A program made the translations under genes and the position numbers. From Phragmites australis (lineage: Eukaryota; Streptophyta; Magnoliopsida; Poales; Poaceae), in the NCBI RefSeq assembly GCF_958298935.1, contig NC_084921.1, positions 41,325,001-41,389,000 of the forward strand: a DNA stretch of 64,000 nucleotides. Direction: 5' to 3'. Under the pieces are notes generated by a model that was not told the origin of the DNA, did no database searches, and saw nothing but the letters and a program-made list of their open reading frames with translations. The stretch's first letter is position 1; each line of letters starts with the position of its first letter. Of the stretch, positions 47,901 to 59,402 are shown in pieces.

Positions 47901-48961
47901 TTGACTCTTTTATGCTCTCTAATGGTTTTAAGCGTTCTTATTATGATAGCTGTGTCTATTTGAAGACTGTTGGTGGTTCAGCTATTTATTTGCTTCTCTA
48001 TGTTGATGATATGTTGATTGCTGCAAAGGATAAATCAGAAATAGCCAAATTGAAATCACAGTTGAGTAATGAATTTGAGATGAAGGATTTAGGTGCAGCA
48101 AAGAAAATTTTTGGCATGGAGATCATTAGAGACAGGAAAACTGACAAGTTATATCTTAGTCAGCAAGGTTATATTGAGAAGATCCTTCGTCGTTTCAATA
48201 TGCATGATGCAAAACCAGTGAATACTCCATTAGCTACTCATTTCAAATTATCTTCAGCTTTATGTCCTGAGTTAGAGTATGATATTGAGTACATGTCTAG
48301 AGTTCCATATTCTAGTGCAGTTGGTTCACTTATGTATGCCATGGTCTGCTCTCGTCCTGATTTATCTCATGCACTAAGTGTTGTTAGTAGATTCATGGCT
48401 AATCCTGGCAAAGAGCATTGGAAAGATGTTCAGTGGATTTTCAGATATCTGCGTGATAGTTCTAATGCTTGTTTGCAGTTTGGAAAATCTGGAGATGGAC
48501 TTGTTGGTTATGTTGACTCAGATTATGCTGGTGATTTGGATAAGAGGAGATCTCTCACAGGTTATGTTTTCACCGTTGGTGGTTGTGCTGTTAGTTGGAA
48601 AGCATGTTTGCAGGCTATTGTTGCTTTATCAACTACTGAAGTTGAATATATGGCTATTTCTGAAGCATGCAAAGAAGCTGTTTGGTTGAGAGGTTTGTAT
48701 ACTGAGCTTTGTGGAGATAATTCTTGCATTAATATATTTTGTGATAGTCAGAGTGTTATTTGCCTTACAAAGGATCAAATGTTTCATGAAAGAACAAAGC
48801 ACATTGATGTGAGGTATCATTATATTCGAGATGTTATTGCTCAAGGTGATATTAAAATATGCAAGATAAGCACTCATGATAATCCTGCTGATATGATGAC
48901 AAAGTCAGTTCCTGCTACTAAATTTGAGCTATGCTCAAGTTTAGTTGGTGTTACAGTTTGA
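44969..48961 (+). pseudogene. Copia gag-pol polyprotein, one frame with six stop codons
   Basis: The frame begins MTSIKYDILLLDHDT and spans 1,330 codons. In order it holds gag (to about residue 190) and the zinc knuckle CRYCKKNNHDISEC. Protease follows with DSAAS, then the pre-integrase HMRLGHMSELGL and CGHCIFGKHKRVKF, and integrase with HSDLWGP, RTDNGMEF and QQNGVAERMNRT. Reverse transcriptase has [12 protein letters not shown] and the active site YVDD, and RNase H has [14 protein letters not shown] and [11 protein letters not shown]. Stops lie at 45026, 45110, 46583, 47129, 47243 and 47552. By context each can arise from one C-to-T or G-to-A change (Trp, Gln or Arg codons). No indel breaks the frame. 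It cannot make a whole polyprotein now, but loss of function looks recent. Confidence 0.93.
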
Positions 48962-49060
48962 GTTCTAGAGACTTTTGACGTCGGTGATATTTATTATTGA
49001 AAGGAGTTTATTGATGATTCTTTATTTGCTACAAGATGGAATTCGTCTCAAGGTGAAGTT

Positions 49061-49338
49061 TGTTGGATTGTGATCCGAATTCTTGTTTGGCCAGACAAGG
49101 GACGCCTTCGGCCCATATTTCGGAACAGTACGTATTAGACTAGACTCGTATGTGTCCACTCCTATAAATATATCTTGTAAGCTACAAGGAGAGCCAAGAT
49201 GCTCATTGTAATCCCCTGCATTGTACACATCCCTGATATAGTGAAGATCGCCGATTGGCGCCCGTGATTTTTTTCGAAAGAGTTTTTCACGTAAAAATCG
49301 TGTCTCGTATTCGATCATATCGTACTTTATTTCTAACA
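49061..49338 (+). repeat. 3' LTR of the copia element, 278 bp
   Basis: It begins TGTTGGATTG and ends TTTCTAACA. A TATA box (CTATAAATA, about 49162-49170) gives it a possible promoter that points into the right-hand flank. Confidence 0.88.
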
Positions 49339-49689
49339 ATGCAGTGCACCAGTGGCTTTTAGTTTATAACTGTCAAAATCACTGTTTTGAAAACGGGTCT
49401 CTTACCCCGTGTACAAGCAACGGGTGCCCCTGCTTGTTAAGACGGTTAGCCCATGTAATCGGCGGTTAGGCCGCATAATCGTTCTGATTATAACGTGTAG
49501 TCGCTACTATGTGGGTAATCGTTCTGATTACCGGTTTTCAAAACCTTGGTCAAAATATTCATCAGTCCCATCGTTCCGTATCAGGCATATACTGAAATGT
49601 TCATTAAGTTATAGAATTGTTTCAAAGTTATTTGAAGTCCTTTTAGTTTTTCTGAACTGCTTAGATAGAATCTTATACCAGAGCAGGCG
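49339..49689 (+). repeat. Right copy of the 350-bp direct repeat
   Basis: It starts ATGCAGTGCACCAG directly at the 3' LTR end and runs to GAGCAGGCG, where the left copy meets the 5' LTR. It includes the second MITE-like unit (49384-49544). It differs from the left copy by only a few substitutions and single-base indels. Confidence 0.87.
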
Positions 49690-50299
49690 GAGCTGGAATT
49701 TAACAGCTTCAATTTGTGCATGGACCTTTACAGATCTGCAGAATGAATAATCAATCGAAATTGATAGCTATAAGGTGAAATGAACAAACTATTCCACAGC
49801 TGACATATCATTCCGGCTTCAGCATAACTCCACTTACAACTGAACTTTCCAAGTGAACAAAGTCCAAAACGAGCTTTGAACCTGCTACGAAATTAGCGGC
49901 AGTAAACACTCGCCGCTAAACTCAGACCTGATTAGTGATTACCAAGTTTGCAGGATAAACTAGCAGTGACAGAAACTAACGCACGCTAAGAAGCAATAAA
50001 CTACTGACAAAAAGGGGCAGCTCAAAGCCTATCCTCGAACTCATAAATCAAATCCAATCCAATCCATCCAGGGTTTGATTAAGTTTTTCTTCATCACCAC
50101 TCAAGATCGACATTAGTTTGTTTTTCAAAGATTCTGGGGTTCAGCTAGCCCCAATGCCTCATGCCAATTTCGTCACTGGGGAGCAGGGGAATCGAAAAAG
50201 CAAGATTTGGGGGTTCAACTTCAGTCTCATCTAAGGTAGCCTCAACTACGCTAGAATTAGAAGCAAAGAGCCGACTCACAAGGGTATGTATTCCATACT
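49690..50299. other. Unassigned DNA, probable continuation of the hexokinase 3' flank
   Basis: AT-rich DNA without a recognised gene lies between the copia flank repeat and the next gypsy LTR. Bases 50145-50360 have a short open frame on the minus strand with no known similarity. Confidence 0.4.
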
Positions 50300-51070
50300 T
50301 GACGAGGTTTAATCTCTGACAATGTTTTCGAGGTATAACAGACGACGGGTGCGTGATCAACGTTTTCGATGGGTGTATGTGTGTGATGAACTCAAGAACA
50401 CAAGGAGTTATCCAAGTTCAAGTCTCTCATAGTATAATAGCCCTATGTCCTATGTATTTTCTTATGCCTTGGATGAACTTGTTACTGAGTATGTTTTTCT
50501 TAGCCTTTACAAGTCCGGATCTCCCCCTTTTATATAGCACAGGGGAAAAGACACATATACAAGACCGCATCAGCACCGTGACCGGCCTAACACCGGTGGA
50601 GACAACTAATCCTAGCTCATGATGACAACGGGTAGGCACGCACGCTCCACCCAGGTCATCCGGGCTGGCCAGTCCAATCACGACGCTTGCTCACCTGAGA
50701 GACCATCCCACTTGTTTGGTCATCCTGTAGACCCTGTTCCATCCGCCGAACGGTGCCACACCCTCCTGCAAAAACGGTCACGCTCACCTGTAAGGATGTC
50801 CCGTAGCATTAAATGCTACAGGACGGGTCACTCCAACTCTGCGTCGGCCAGAACTTTGCTCGCCGAAAGGATGCCTGGGGAAGGAAAACATATGAGTGGA
50901 TAACATTAAATGCGATTCAGACTGGTTAGATGAGTACCTGCCTCCTTCACGGGACTGGTCGCGGAAGACCCATCTGGTCACGCAGTGGGGCCACGGTCTT
51001 GAAATACTTATTGCCAGCTGGCACTTACCGGTGTGGGCCCTCCTGACAAGGGATCCTCTTATTCTTTACA
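50300..51070 (-). repeat. 3' LTR of the minus-strand gypsy element
   Basis: On the plus strand it begins TGACGAGG and ends TTCTTTACA. The polypurine tract, CTTGGGGGCTACTTTCGA on the minus strand, lies at 51071-51088. A TATA-like TTTTATATAG at about 50527-50536 is shared by both LTRs but sits on the plus strand. Confidence 0.82.
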
Positions 51071-51417
51071 TCGAAAGTAGCCCCCAAGCTCCACCACAGA
51101 TGTGGCGGACGGATCTGTAGTCGTCGGACACCGTTTGGTCGTGGTCGGGCCTTGAGTGAATGCAATTTTGCCTAGGGAGTGATCGTCGACGCGGTCCGCC
51201 TCTGTAGTTGACTCAGGAAAACTCATCCCGAGGGGAGGTTTAAATGTCCAGAGAGAAAAAAAGGGGGTGTGAGAGAATCGTGGGAGAGAGAAACATTAAA
51301 TTGCCACCGGACCTGAGAGAATTTTGGTTCCCCATGCATGGCCTTTCAAATTTTGAACCGGTCGAACTCCGCGACAGATGCGATATCGCGCCAGCCCTAT
51401 AAATTGGAAAGCCCAGG
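51071..51417 (-). other. Gypsy region between pol and 3' LTR
   Basis: It holds the polypurine tract and non-coding sequence of the gypsy element. The copia fragment begins at about 51418. Confidence 0.55.
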
Positions 51418-51739
51418 TGTAGGAAACATGCCCTTAGGGAGTTTGTAGCATTTACTTTAACGCATATATGTGATTTTGGTGATTAATGATAACATAGTCA
51501 ATGGGACTAAAATGTTTGTTAAGTATATGTTTTAGTATATCTCATGGATGTAATACATGAAGAAGCCACCGAAGCCGGAATAAAGTTTGATTGAATTGGA
51601 GAAGTAACAGAGAATTTGTTTATGGCATGTATATGCTTTACATTAAGTATATACTTTAGGGCATGTATGCAATAATGAAGAAGCCACCGAAGCCGGGACA
51701 AAGTTTGATTGAATTGGAGAAGTCCCAGAGAATTTGTTC

Positions 51740-52350
51740 TCACTGGATGTTTCGGCGCAGAGGAGTTGTATACGCCGGAGCATTTCTTTCCAGAGGCAGT
51801 TGACCTTACCAGATAGTCCGATGATCAAGAGTTGGCAACGCCGGAGTATTTCTGTCAGAAGGAAGATGAAGGTGTACTCACCGGAATGTCCGGTGATCAC
51901 ACCAGAGTACTTCTTATAGTGGGTGAAGAACACCTCACCGAATGGTCCGGTGCTCAGCAATGAACAACATCGGAGTATTTTGGCTCGGGACAGAAGGAGT
52001 TGAAGGCACCGGAAGGTCCGATGCTCAGTGGAGTTTACACACCAGAGCAATTCTTGCAAAGAGGGTTCCAAGCACGGAAGAGGGAAGATCAAGGCACTGG
52101 ATGGTCCGGTGATCGATGCTATACACACCGGATGCTTACACAGGAGTATTTTACACAGAGAGGCTGCAGAGGCTCAGATGGCGCAAGATACCTCACCTGA
52201 TAGTCCGGTGATGGTTTTGAAGGTTACGTCGAATAGTCTGGTGTTCAAATAGGCTTTTAGTGGGGTTCCAACGGCTAGTTCTTGTGGTTGTACTCACCGG
52301 ATGAACCAGTGTTAGTACCAATGTTGTCACCGCATCATCCGATGTTCATA
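51740..52350. repeat. Dispersed ACCGGA/TCCGGTG motif cluster inside the LTR-like part
   Basis: About ten imperfect copies of motifs such as CACCGGATGGTCCGGTG, CACCGGAATGTCCGGTG and CACCAGAGTACTTC occur at spacings of 30-70 bp. Similar sequences are common in grass LTR elements. Some copies are near-palindromes (CCGGA..TCCGG). Confidence 0.7.
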
Positions 52351-53207
52351 TTTCTATGAGCCGTTGGGGCAACGGCTAGTCCGTGGGGTTGAGGCTATAA
52401 ATACCCCTTCACTCGGTCATTTGAGGTTGCTAGAGTCCATAGAAGCTCATATACATTAGAGAAGACATCTAAGCCACCAAAGTGCTTAAAGTGATCATCC
52501 AAGGTGATTAAGCACAAGATTAGTAAGTGATTAGTGCTTATAGGCCTATAGAGAATGAGTGCTAGGTGTTGATGCCTAGAGAGTGGATCAAGGAGTGATC
52601 CAACCTTCTATCTCATGATACACCGACACCTTGGAGTCTTGGTGACTCGTCGGCACCTTGAGCCGAAGTTGCTCAAGATTGCTGACCCTCTGACTTGGTT
52701 TGGAGTGGCGGCAAGACACGTGTACGAGGATGCGGAGACCCTTGCCTTAGTGGCTCAAGTTCTGAAGTGAAGACGGTGACAAATGACCGGGAGAGAGGCT
52801 AGTGGTGAGACCTTACCTTTGTGGCTTGGTGGCTCATCTGGGTTGAGACCTTGTCTTTATGACTTGGTGGCTCGAGAGCCGTGACCGAAAGAGTTTTGGC
52901 GACCAGGATCATATCCTTGGTAGAGCTCCAACGTGGATTAGGGGTGACATTCTTGCCATCGAAACCACGGGATAAAAATCCTTATACTAAGTTTGCTCTC
53001 TACCTTATTTATGTTTTCGCATTTACATACTTGAAGTTTACCTTCCTAGATAGGTTGCAAGCTCTTTCGTTCGGTAGAGTAGACACACTAGATAAATCTA
53101 GAGCACATTTAGATATAAATTGATATAGGTTTATCTAGTGAAGTTTTTGGAGCCAACTAGTTTTAAGTGTCCTAATTCAACCCTCCCTCTTAGGACGTCA
53201 CCGAATG

Positions 53208-53320
53208 ATGATGAAAATGAAGATGAAGAGAGCGATGAAGAATATGAGAAGATAAGAGCAAGAGTCAAGCTCAAGCGAAGATGATGAAAATGAAGATGAA
53301 GAGAGCGATGAAGAAGATGA
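53208..53320. repeat. Direct repeat coding for an acidic stretch
   Basis: GATGATGAAAATGAAGATGA followed by AGAGAGCGATGAAGAA occurs twice about 72 bp apart in the copia gag remnant, encoding Asp/Glu-rich segments. Confidence 0.8.
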
Positions 53321-53530
53321 GTAAAGCACATCAAGTGATGAAGATATTGATCCCAAGGTCGCCAAGCTCATGTCACAAGGGGAGAAGAACATCAAGAGGA
53401 TCAAAGCCAAGATTGATCATCCTACATGAAAGACTTGGTCAAAATAATTGATCGTATCAAGAAGGAGAAGAAGACTAACAACAAGAGGGAGGCAAAGGGA
53501 AGAACCAAAGCATTTGCATCGTGTAGGACC

Positions 53531-54932
53531 TCACTGACGCAGTACACTGGTCATTGAAGACCTTCTTGTTCGATGACCAAGACCGCGCTCTTGACCTGTG
53601 GAGTAGCTACAACATAGAGCAAGAGTTCCTCGTTGGGTCGAGGAGCGTTCAGTAAATGAAGGGAAGAGAGGTACCTTTTGAGATCCTGAAAGGCTGCCTC
53701 TGCTTCCGGCGCCCACTAGAAATGGTCATTTTTCTTCAAAAGCTTGAACAGCGGCAACCCCTTCACTCCCAACCTCGAGATGAACCTGCTCAAAGCTGCC
53801 ACACACCCTGTTAGTTTTTGGACTTCCTTTAACCTGGTTGGGGATTTCATGTGGTTGATGGTTCTGAACTTGTTAGGATTTGCCTCAATTCCTCGACTGG
53901 ACACGAGGAACCTGAGCAACTTCCCTAATGGGACTCCAAACGTGCACTTCTCTAGGTTCAAGTTCATGTGGTACTTCCGAAGGTTGTCGAACGTTTCCTG
54001 GAGGTTCGCAACCAGGTCGTCCTTGGCCCTACTCTTGATGACCACATCATCAACATATGTCTCAACGTTTCTACCAAGTTGCGGTTAGAGAATGAGCTAT
54101 ATACATCACTGGTAAGTGGCACCGATGCTTTCAAACCAAAAGGTATTTTTACATAGCAAAAGACCCCGAAGGGCATTACAAAAGTCGTCTTCTCCTCATC
54201 TTTCCAATACATGCTAAACTAATGGTACCCCGATTGGGCATCTAAGAAGCTAAGAAGATCGCTGTCGGTGGTTGAGTCAACTAGCTGGTCAATCCTGAGT
54301 AGAGGGAAGAGATCTTTAGGGCACGCCTTGTTGAGGTTGGTGAAGTCGACGCACATCCTCCACTTATCATTGGGCTTTCGGACCATGACTGGGTTAGCCA
54401 GTCACTCCGGGTACTACACCTCTCGGATGAAGCCTGCTTCCAGGAGCTTGCCGATCTCCTCACGAAGTGCTTCCTTTCGGTCGGGTGCGAATTGACGAGC
54501 CTTTTGCTTTATTGGTCGCGCGTCAGGTCTCACCAACAACTTGTGCTCTATCACGTCCCTAGGGACTTCGGGCATATCCGACGGACTCCATGAAAAGACA
54601 TCCAGGTTTGCCCAGAGAAAAGTGATGAGTGCGAGTTCCTATTTAGGGTCCAAGATGGCCCCTATCTGAACCGTCCTGGATGGGTCGAAGTTGTCTAGGC
54701 AAATCGCCCAGAGATGATCGTCTGGACTAGCAATGACGTGGACCTTCATCGGAAGACCACTGGGCCTGGCATTCTCGGGCTGCGACCCTGGAGTCAGCTC
54801 AACCATGTCGAGGCTTCTCTTGTCGCAGTGCAAGACCGTCTTAACGTTGTCAACAACGGTGATGGCCCCTGTCAGACAGGAGATCTTGATTGTCTGGTAG
54901 GCATAGTGGGCAATGGCCATGAATTGGGCCAT
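53531..54932 (-). pseudogene. Gypsy reverse transcriptase and RNase H remnant
   Basis: In the minus direction, pieces include FVMPFGVFCYVKIPFGLKAS (54212-53964) and, from 54045 to 53716, NLRKYHMNLNLEKCTFGVPL, FLVSSRGIEANPNKF and KEVQKLTGCVAALSRFISRL. These are typical of the gypsy polymerase palm/thumb and connection. The RNase H start follows (53716-53531) in another frame. The YVDD-like active site falls in a broken stretch. The rest of RNase H and integrase are lost at the copia insertion. Confidence 0.85.
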
Positions 54933-54938
54933 CGCAGG

Positions 54939-55256
54939 TCACCCCAGGATCGCGTTATAAGTGATCCTGAAGTGCGCCACATCGAACAGGACCCTTTCGG
55001 TCGTGAAGTTACTTGGCGAGCCGAAGGTGATTGGTAGCTCGATTTGCCCCAATTGTTTAGCCGAGGAACTGGGGGTAATTACGAAGAAGGGAGGAGATGG
55101 TTTCAACACGCTCCTCGGAATTTGCAGGGCGTCCAGTGTATCGGCAAAGAGGAGGTTGATGGAGCTCCCTCCATCGACCAGTACACGACCTAGTCGGATG
55201 TTCTGCACTATGGGTTCGACCACGATGGGGTAGCAACCAAGGCGTCTAACACACAT
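54939..55256 (-). pseudogene. Gypsy aspartic protease remnant
   Basis: A 105-codon frame contains VLVDGGSSINLLFADTL, with the Asp-Gly-Gly-Ser catalytic loop of Tat-type proteases, and later RVLFDVAHFRITYNAILG. This segment is the best-preserved part of the element. Confidence 0.82.
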
Positions 55257-55300
55257 GAGGTGGTCTACCTGGCTGAATGTGAGGGGTACCTCCGACCACT

Positions 55301-57267
55301 TTAGACGTGGGCTCGGACCCGGTGTGGTCGCCCATACCTCACGGACCCTCTACTTGTATTCCCTGTTCGAGAAATATGTTGCGGCGCCCCCAAAGATATG
55401 GTGAACCATGTGATCGGCCTGCTGGAAACCCAGCGCCGATTGGTCGGGGTTGGCCCCGTCCTTTCCTTCATCGTCGTGACGGGATTTGCGCTCCCTAAGC
55501 TCCTTGTCGATGATACCTCGCATGACCTTGCACTCGGTTTGGTCGTGGGCGTCTGTATGGTGGATAGGGCAGTAACCTCTGCCCTTCTTCCCGTCATTCT
55601 TCTCGAAGCGCCAGCGCAGTTGGCCGGTCTTCTCGACATCCAAGACTTCAGGCGGCCCAACCTTGCGTTTGTTCTTCTTTTTCTCCTTCCGACCGACCCC
55701 TCTGGATGAGGTGGGCTGGTCGGAGGTCAGCTGCGACCTTCGGTAGCTCTCGGGTCTCTACGGCTAGTGCGCATTTATCTACGAGCTCGAAGAGCTCGGT
55801 TGTGCTTCGGATTTCCTTGGTGGCCAGTTTTTCGACCATCTTCTGGTCTCTAACCCCCCTTCGGAAGGCTATGACCACAGATTCGCCTGTGATCCTTAGA
55901 ATGATGTTCCGGTGTTTGGTGAAACGCTAGGTGTAGTCTCGCATGGACTCGTCCTATCACTGCCTGACCTAGTACAAGTTGTCCTTGACCCCTGGTCGGG
56001 CACAGATCCCCTAGAAGTTAGCGATGAACTGGTCACACAAATCCTCCCATGAGCGAGCCAAGACCAGGCCGAACCAGTCAATATGGTCGGGAAATAGTTC
56101 GCCATGACTTTCCCGTTGCCACCTGCGACCTACACTATGGTGGTGTAGATCTGCAGGAATTCCTACGGGTTGGAGGAGCAGTCATATTTTCTGGTTAGGA
56201 CTGGTCGAAACTTATCCGGCCAATGCACCTCTCGCAGCCAGGCCGATAAAGCGTTGCACCCCGTCCCGTCACGGGGATCTACTTGCTGATGGGCGGCCAC
56301 ACGCGCTTTGGGAGAGAGCCGACGGTCTCGAGGTCTAGGCGATGGGATGGAGGAATCCGATGCCTCCCTGTGAGAGGGAGGCGAACGGTAGGGCCACTTG
56401 CCCTTGTCCTGCTCTCGCCGAGCACGGTCCTCCTGTTGTCGGCAGATCCTCTGGCCCTGAATCACACCGTGGAGGTCATGTTGGCGAAGAGAGTCGCGCA
56501 AGTCAGTGAGTTGGCTATCCCCACGCGGTGGAGGTCTTCGAGCACTTCCAGCTACTGAGGGGGCACGAGATCTCTCTGGCCGCGTAGCCTATCGCGATTC
56601 CTGGCGATTGTGATTGTCACATGTCCTTGCAATGGACGCGGTCTTTGCTACCGCGGTTTGGCGTCGGGCGGTTTCGACCACGAGAGCGAGGTCGCGTAGC
56701 CATGGTGCTATCGGTGAACCCTCCATCACGGTCACTGGCGGGTGGCTGAGAAGCATTCACACGATCTGCAGATTCTGCGCAAGCATCATGTCCTCGTATT
56801 CGAGCTGCCGACCACAAAGCGGCGAAAAATCGCAAGGGGGGAACCCCCAACGTTCGTGTGGTTTGACGGCCTGCGTGATGATGCCACCAAAGACTGCTCC
56901 CTATGCGGGTGCTCCTCCGGGCGGCATTGTAGTTGCTGGTATGGTATCGGGGCGCCAACATGTCCGGCGCCGGGTGGGTTTCCCTCTGGGCGCGTGGCCT
57001 GGGGCTCACCGATTGTGCCCGGGATGTGAGGGCCTCTATCGCCCCTGCTGCATGGTCTTCCATGCAAAATTCACGTTGAGTCTCGAAGCCCTCGGACTCC
57101 GATTCGGTGTCCCATACTTGGAGCACACCGGGCTTATCTGGGTCGTACCCCATGACGAACACCTCGCGGCGGCTGGGGTCCTCAGAACAGGACTCAGCGG
57201 TTGCCGTGGATCCGACCATGAGTAGCCCAACCAGACGATCAACACTTATCAAAATGCAAAAACGCAC
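55301..57267 (-). pseudogene. Gypsy gag remnant
   Basis: The N-terminal part (57267-56617, 216 codons) has PDKPGVLQVWDTES and is rich in Arg and Ser. The middle (56105-55648) shows gag-domain pieces such as VIAFRRGVRDQKMVEKLATK. The C-terminal part (55643-55350) has YCPIHHTDAHDQTECKVM, a zinc-binding motif. Several frameshifts separate the parts. Confidence 0.8.
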
Positions 57268-57269
57268 CC

Positions 57270-57287
57270 CCTACCTGGCGCGCCAAC
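57270..57287 (-). other. Primer binding site of the gypsy element
   Basis: On the minus strand, GTTGGCGCGCCAGGTAGG directly follows the 5' LTR. TGGCGC-type primer sites are typical of Tat-like gypsy elements. Confidence 0.72.
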
Positions 57288-58048
57288 TGTCGAGGGTTAA
57301 TCCCTGATAATGTTTTCGAGGTGTAACAGACGACGGGCGTGTGATCAACGTTTCCGGTGGGTGTATGTGTGTGATGAACTCAAGAACACAATGAGTTGTC
57401 TAGGTTCAGACCTCCCGTGGGATAACAGCCCTACATCATATGTATTTTTTTATGCCTTGGATGAACTTGTTAACGAGTGTGTTTTTCTTAGCCTTTACAA
57501 GTCCGGCTTTCCCCCTTTTATATAGCACAGGGGAAAAGACACACGTACAAGACTGTGTCAACGCCGTGACCGGCCTAACACTGGTGGAGACAACTAATCC
57601 TAGCTCATGATGACAACGAGTAGGCATGCACGCTCCGCCTGGGTCATCCGGGCTGGGCCGTCCAATCACGAGGCACCGCACTCTCACCTGCGTGACCGTC
57701 CTGTCAGTGCGTGCTGCTTGCTCACTTGAGAGACCATCCCACTTGCTCGGTCGTCTACCAGACCATGTCCCATCCGCCCAACGGTGCCACGCCCGCTTGC
57801 AAAAACGATGACGCTCACCTGTAAGGCCAACATATAAGTGGATGGCATTAAGTGCGATTCGGACTAGTTAGATGAGTATCTGCCCCTCGACCAACGAGGG
57901 CTGGTCGCGGGGTTTCCTTCTGCGATCAGGGGACTGGTCGCGGGAGACTCACCTCGTCGTGCGGTGCGGCCACGGTCTTGAAATACTTATTGTCAGCTGG
58001 CATTTGCCGGTGTGGGCTCTCCTGACATGGGACCCCTTATTCTTTACA
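57288..58048 (-). repeat. 5' LTR of the minus-strand gypsy element
   Basis: On the plus strand it begins TGTCGAGGGTTAATCCC and ends TTCTTTACA. It aligns along its length with 50300-51070, with several indels, including about 70 bp (GGATGTCCCGTAGCATTAAA in the other copy) missing here. Confidence 0.82.
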
Positions 58049-59402
58049 TTGATAATGCTTGGTTGCTAACTAACCTACTACTCGGAATTTTTAATTTTCC
58101 ATGCTAAATTTGTAGCTGATGTCTGCAACAATGCTTGTTTGGTCTAGCTAGTTAACAATATGATGGCCAAATTCTGCAGCATCTGTTGCTCATTTTCAGA
58201 GTGCTTAACATCAACTTCTGTTGTCTTGAAACATTTAACTGTAGTGTGTCCATCATAAGATATATGCATGTTTTCTGTTTGTTGCAATGCAATTTATCTG
58301 AGCCATGTCCAAATCAAGTAAATAAGAGTACTATTTTCCGTCATGCTGTAGGAATTTATCTGTATAATTATCACTGCTGATATAATATACAGAGTTATTG
58401 TTTCCTTTCAGCAATTTCCCTTTCTCTATGTTCGTCTCTTTCTATGTTACTATGATAAGATAACTAATAGTTATTATGATAACATAGCACCATACTTTTG
58501 GACTGCTTGTGACCTCAACATCACATTGTTTTGTGGGTCAATTGTGAGAATGGCTAATAGTGAAACTGCTGCTCAAGTATTCCCTGAAGGTGCTGACGAA
58601 TTCACACAAGTTTCTACCCGCAAAAGCAACACGATATCTCCTACGTTGCACTGCAAGATTAATGGATTAATTGAGTAGACTATCTATTAGTTAGTAGTCT
58701 AACTTTAATCTCTTATCATTACTTTTTCCTCCACATAGACAAGACACACTAATACTGATGCTTATATACCTACAAGCACAAATTGTTGGATTTGGCATTT
58801 ATGAGTAATCTGGTCAGTTTCTTGTTGTGAAAATGGTGATCTGGACTAAACGACCACTAGGGTGCGTTTCAGGTTGGCACTGAATACTACTCCTAGATTA
58901 TTTCCCCCTAGTTCTATGCCTGCTTGCCTCTGTGATATGTTCATTAGCATATATAGGTGAAAGTTGCTAGTCGTTCCGTTTTGCTCTTCTTGCTTGTAAA
59001 CTTAATTGCGTAACTGTTGGTTTGAGTGGAACTGTTGATCTGGCACCTTCGTAATCCTACTGTTCTCTTCTTCCAAATATTTGTAAAGTTAATGTTTCCA
59101 AAATATATATTTTTTCCTTCTAAATAACATAACCGAACGTTTGGATGGCTAGCTGTTATTCCATTCTCATCCTCTGGGGTGTCCGCGAATGTATTAGCCA
59201 TGAAGTATGGAATAAAGCTGCTCGCCGAAAAGGAATGAGAAAGCATGACCTACTTGCAGTGGAATTATTCTCTGAAACAACCCTGTCTGATATATGTTTC
59301 TGACAGTTACGTCCTTAACAGTCTGTTTATATTAACAGTTCTGTTCAGCTCATCACAACCTCAGCTGCAAGTGTCGACCCTGAATTGCTCGCGTTTTGTA
59401 GC
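58049..59402. other. Upstream region of the ERD7-like gene
   Basis: AT-rich DNA without a firm gene. Bases 58445-58488 hold an imperfect inverted repeat (TATGATAAGATAACTAATAG and its reverse). Bases 59130-59250 resemble a transposon end. The promoter and 5' UTR of the next gene should lie in the last few hundred bases; no clear TATA box was chosen. Confidence 0.4.

Larger units (their letters stand above)
44260..49338 (+). mobile_element. Ty1-copia retrotransposon with full coding layout
   Basis: It has a damaged 5' LTR (44260-44462), a primer site, a single gag-pol reading frame without frameshifts (44969-48961) and an intact-looking 3' LTR (49061-49338). The 5' LTR lacks its first 11 bp and an inner stretch of about 70 bp, and it carries many C-to-T and G-to-A changes against the 3' LTR. 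No 5-bp target duplication is present; instead 350-bp repeats flank the element. Confidence 0.92.
51418..53520 (+). mobile_element. SIRE/Maximus-like copia fragment nested in the gypsy element
   Basis: It begins TGTAGGAAACATGCC and continues GTGATTTTGGTGATTAATGA, a style known from SIRE-type copia LTRs. It contains repeated ACCGGA..GTCCGGTG themes (51740-52350) and ends its LTR-like part near 53190 (CAACCCTCCCTCTTAGGAC). An acidic gag C-terminal stretch on the plus strand follows (53205-53510): EDDENEDEESDEEDE, STSSDEDIDPKVAKLMSQG and IKKEKKTNNKREAKGRTKA, with one or two breaks. There is no pol or second LTR. Confidence 0.65.
50300..58048 (-). mobile_element. Ty3-gypsy retrotransposon (Tat/RIRE2-like), minus strand
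   Basis: Two LTRs of about 770 bp (50300-51070 and 57288-58048) enclose, on the minus strand, a primer site, gag, protease, reverse transcriptase and part of RNase H. A copia fragment of about 2.1 kb interrupts it at 51418-53520. Integrase is missing. No matching 5-bp target duplication is seen (ATACT against TTGAT). The frames carry many stops and shifts, so it is inactive. Confidence 0.88.

Noticed and set aside
56617..57225. A 203-codon plus-strand frame in the gypsy element
   Set aside because: It is the complement of the gag frame on the minus strand, which fits the orientation of LTRs, primer site and pol.
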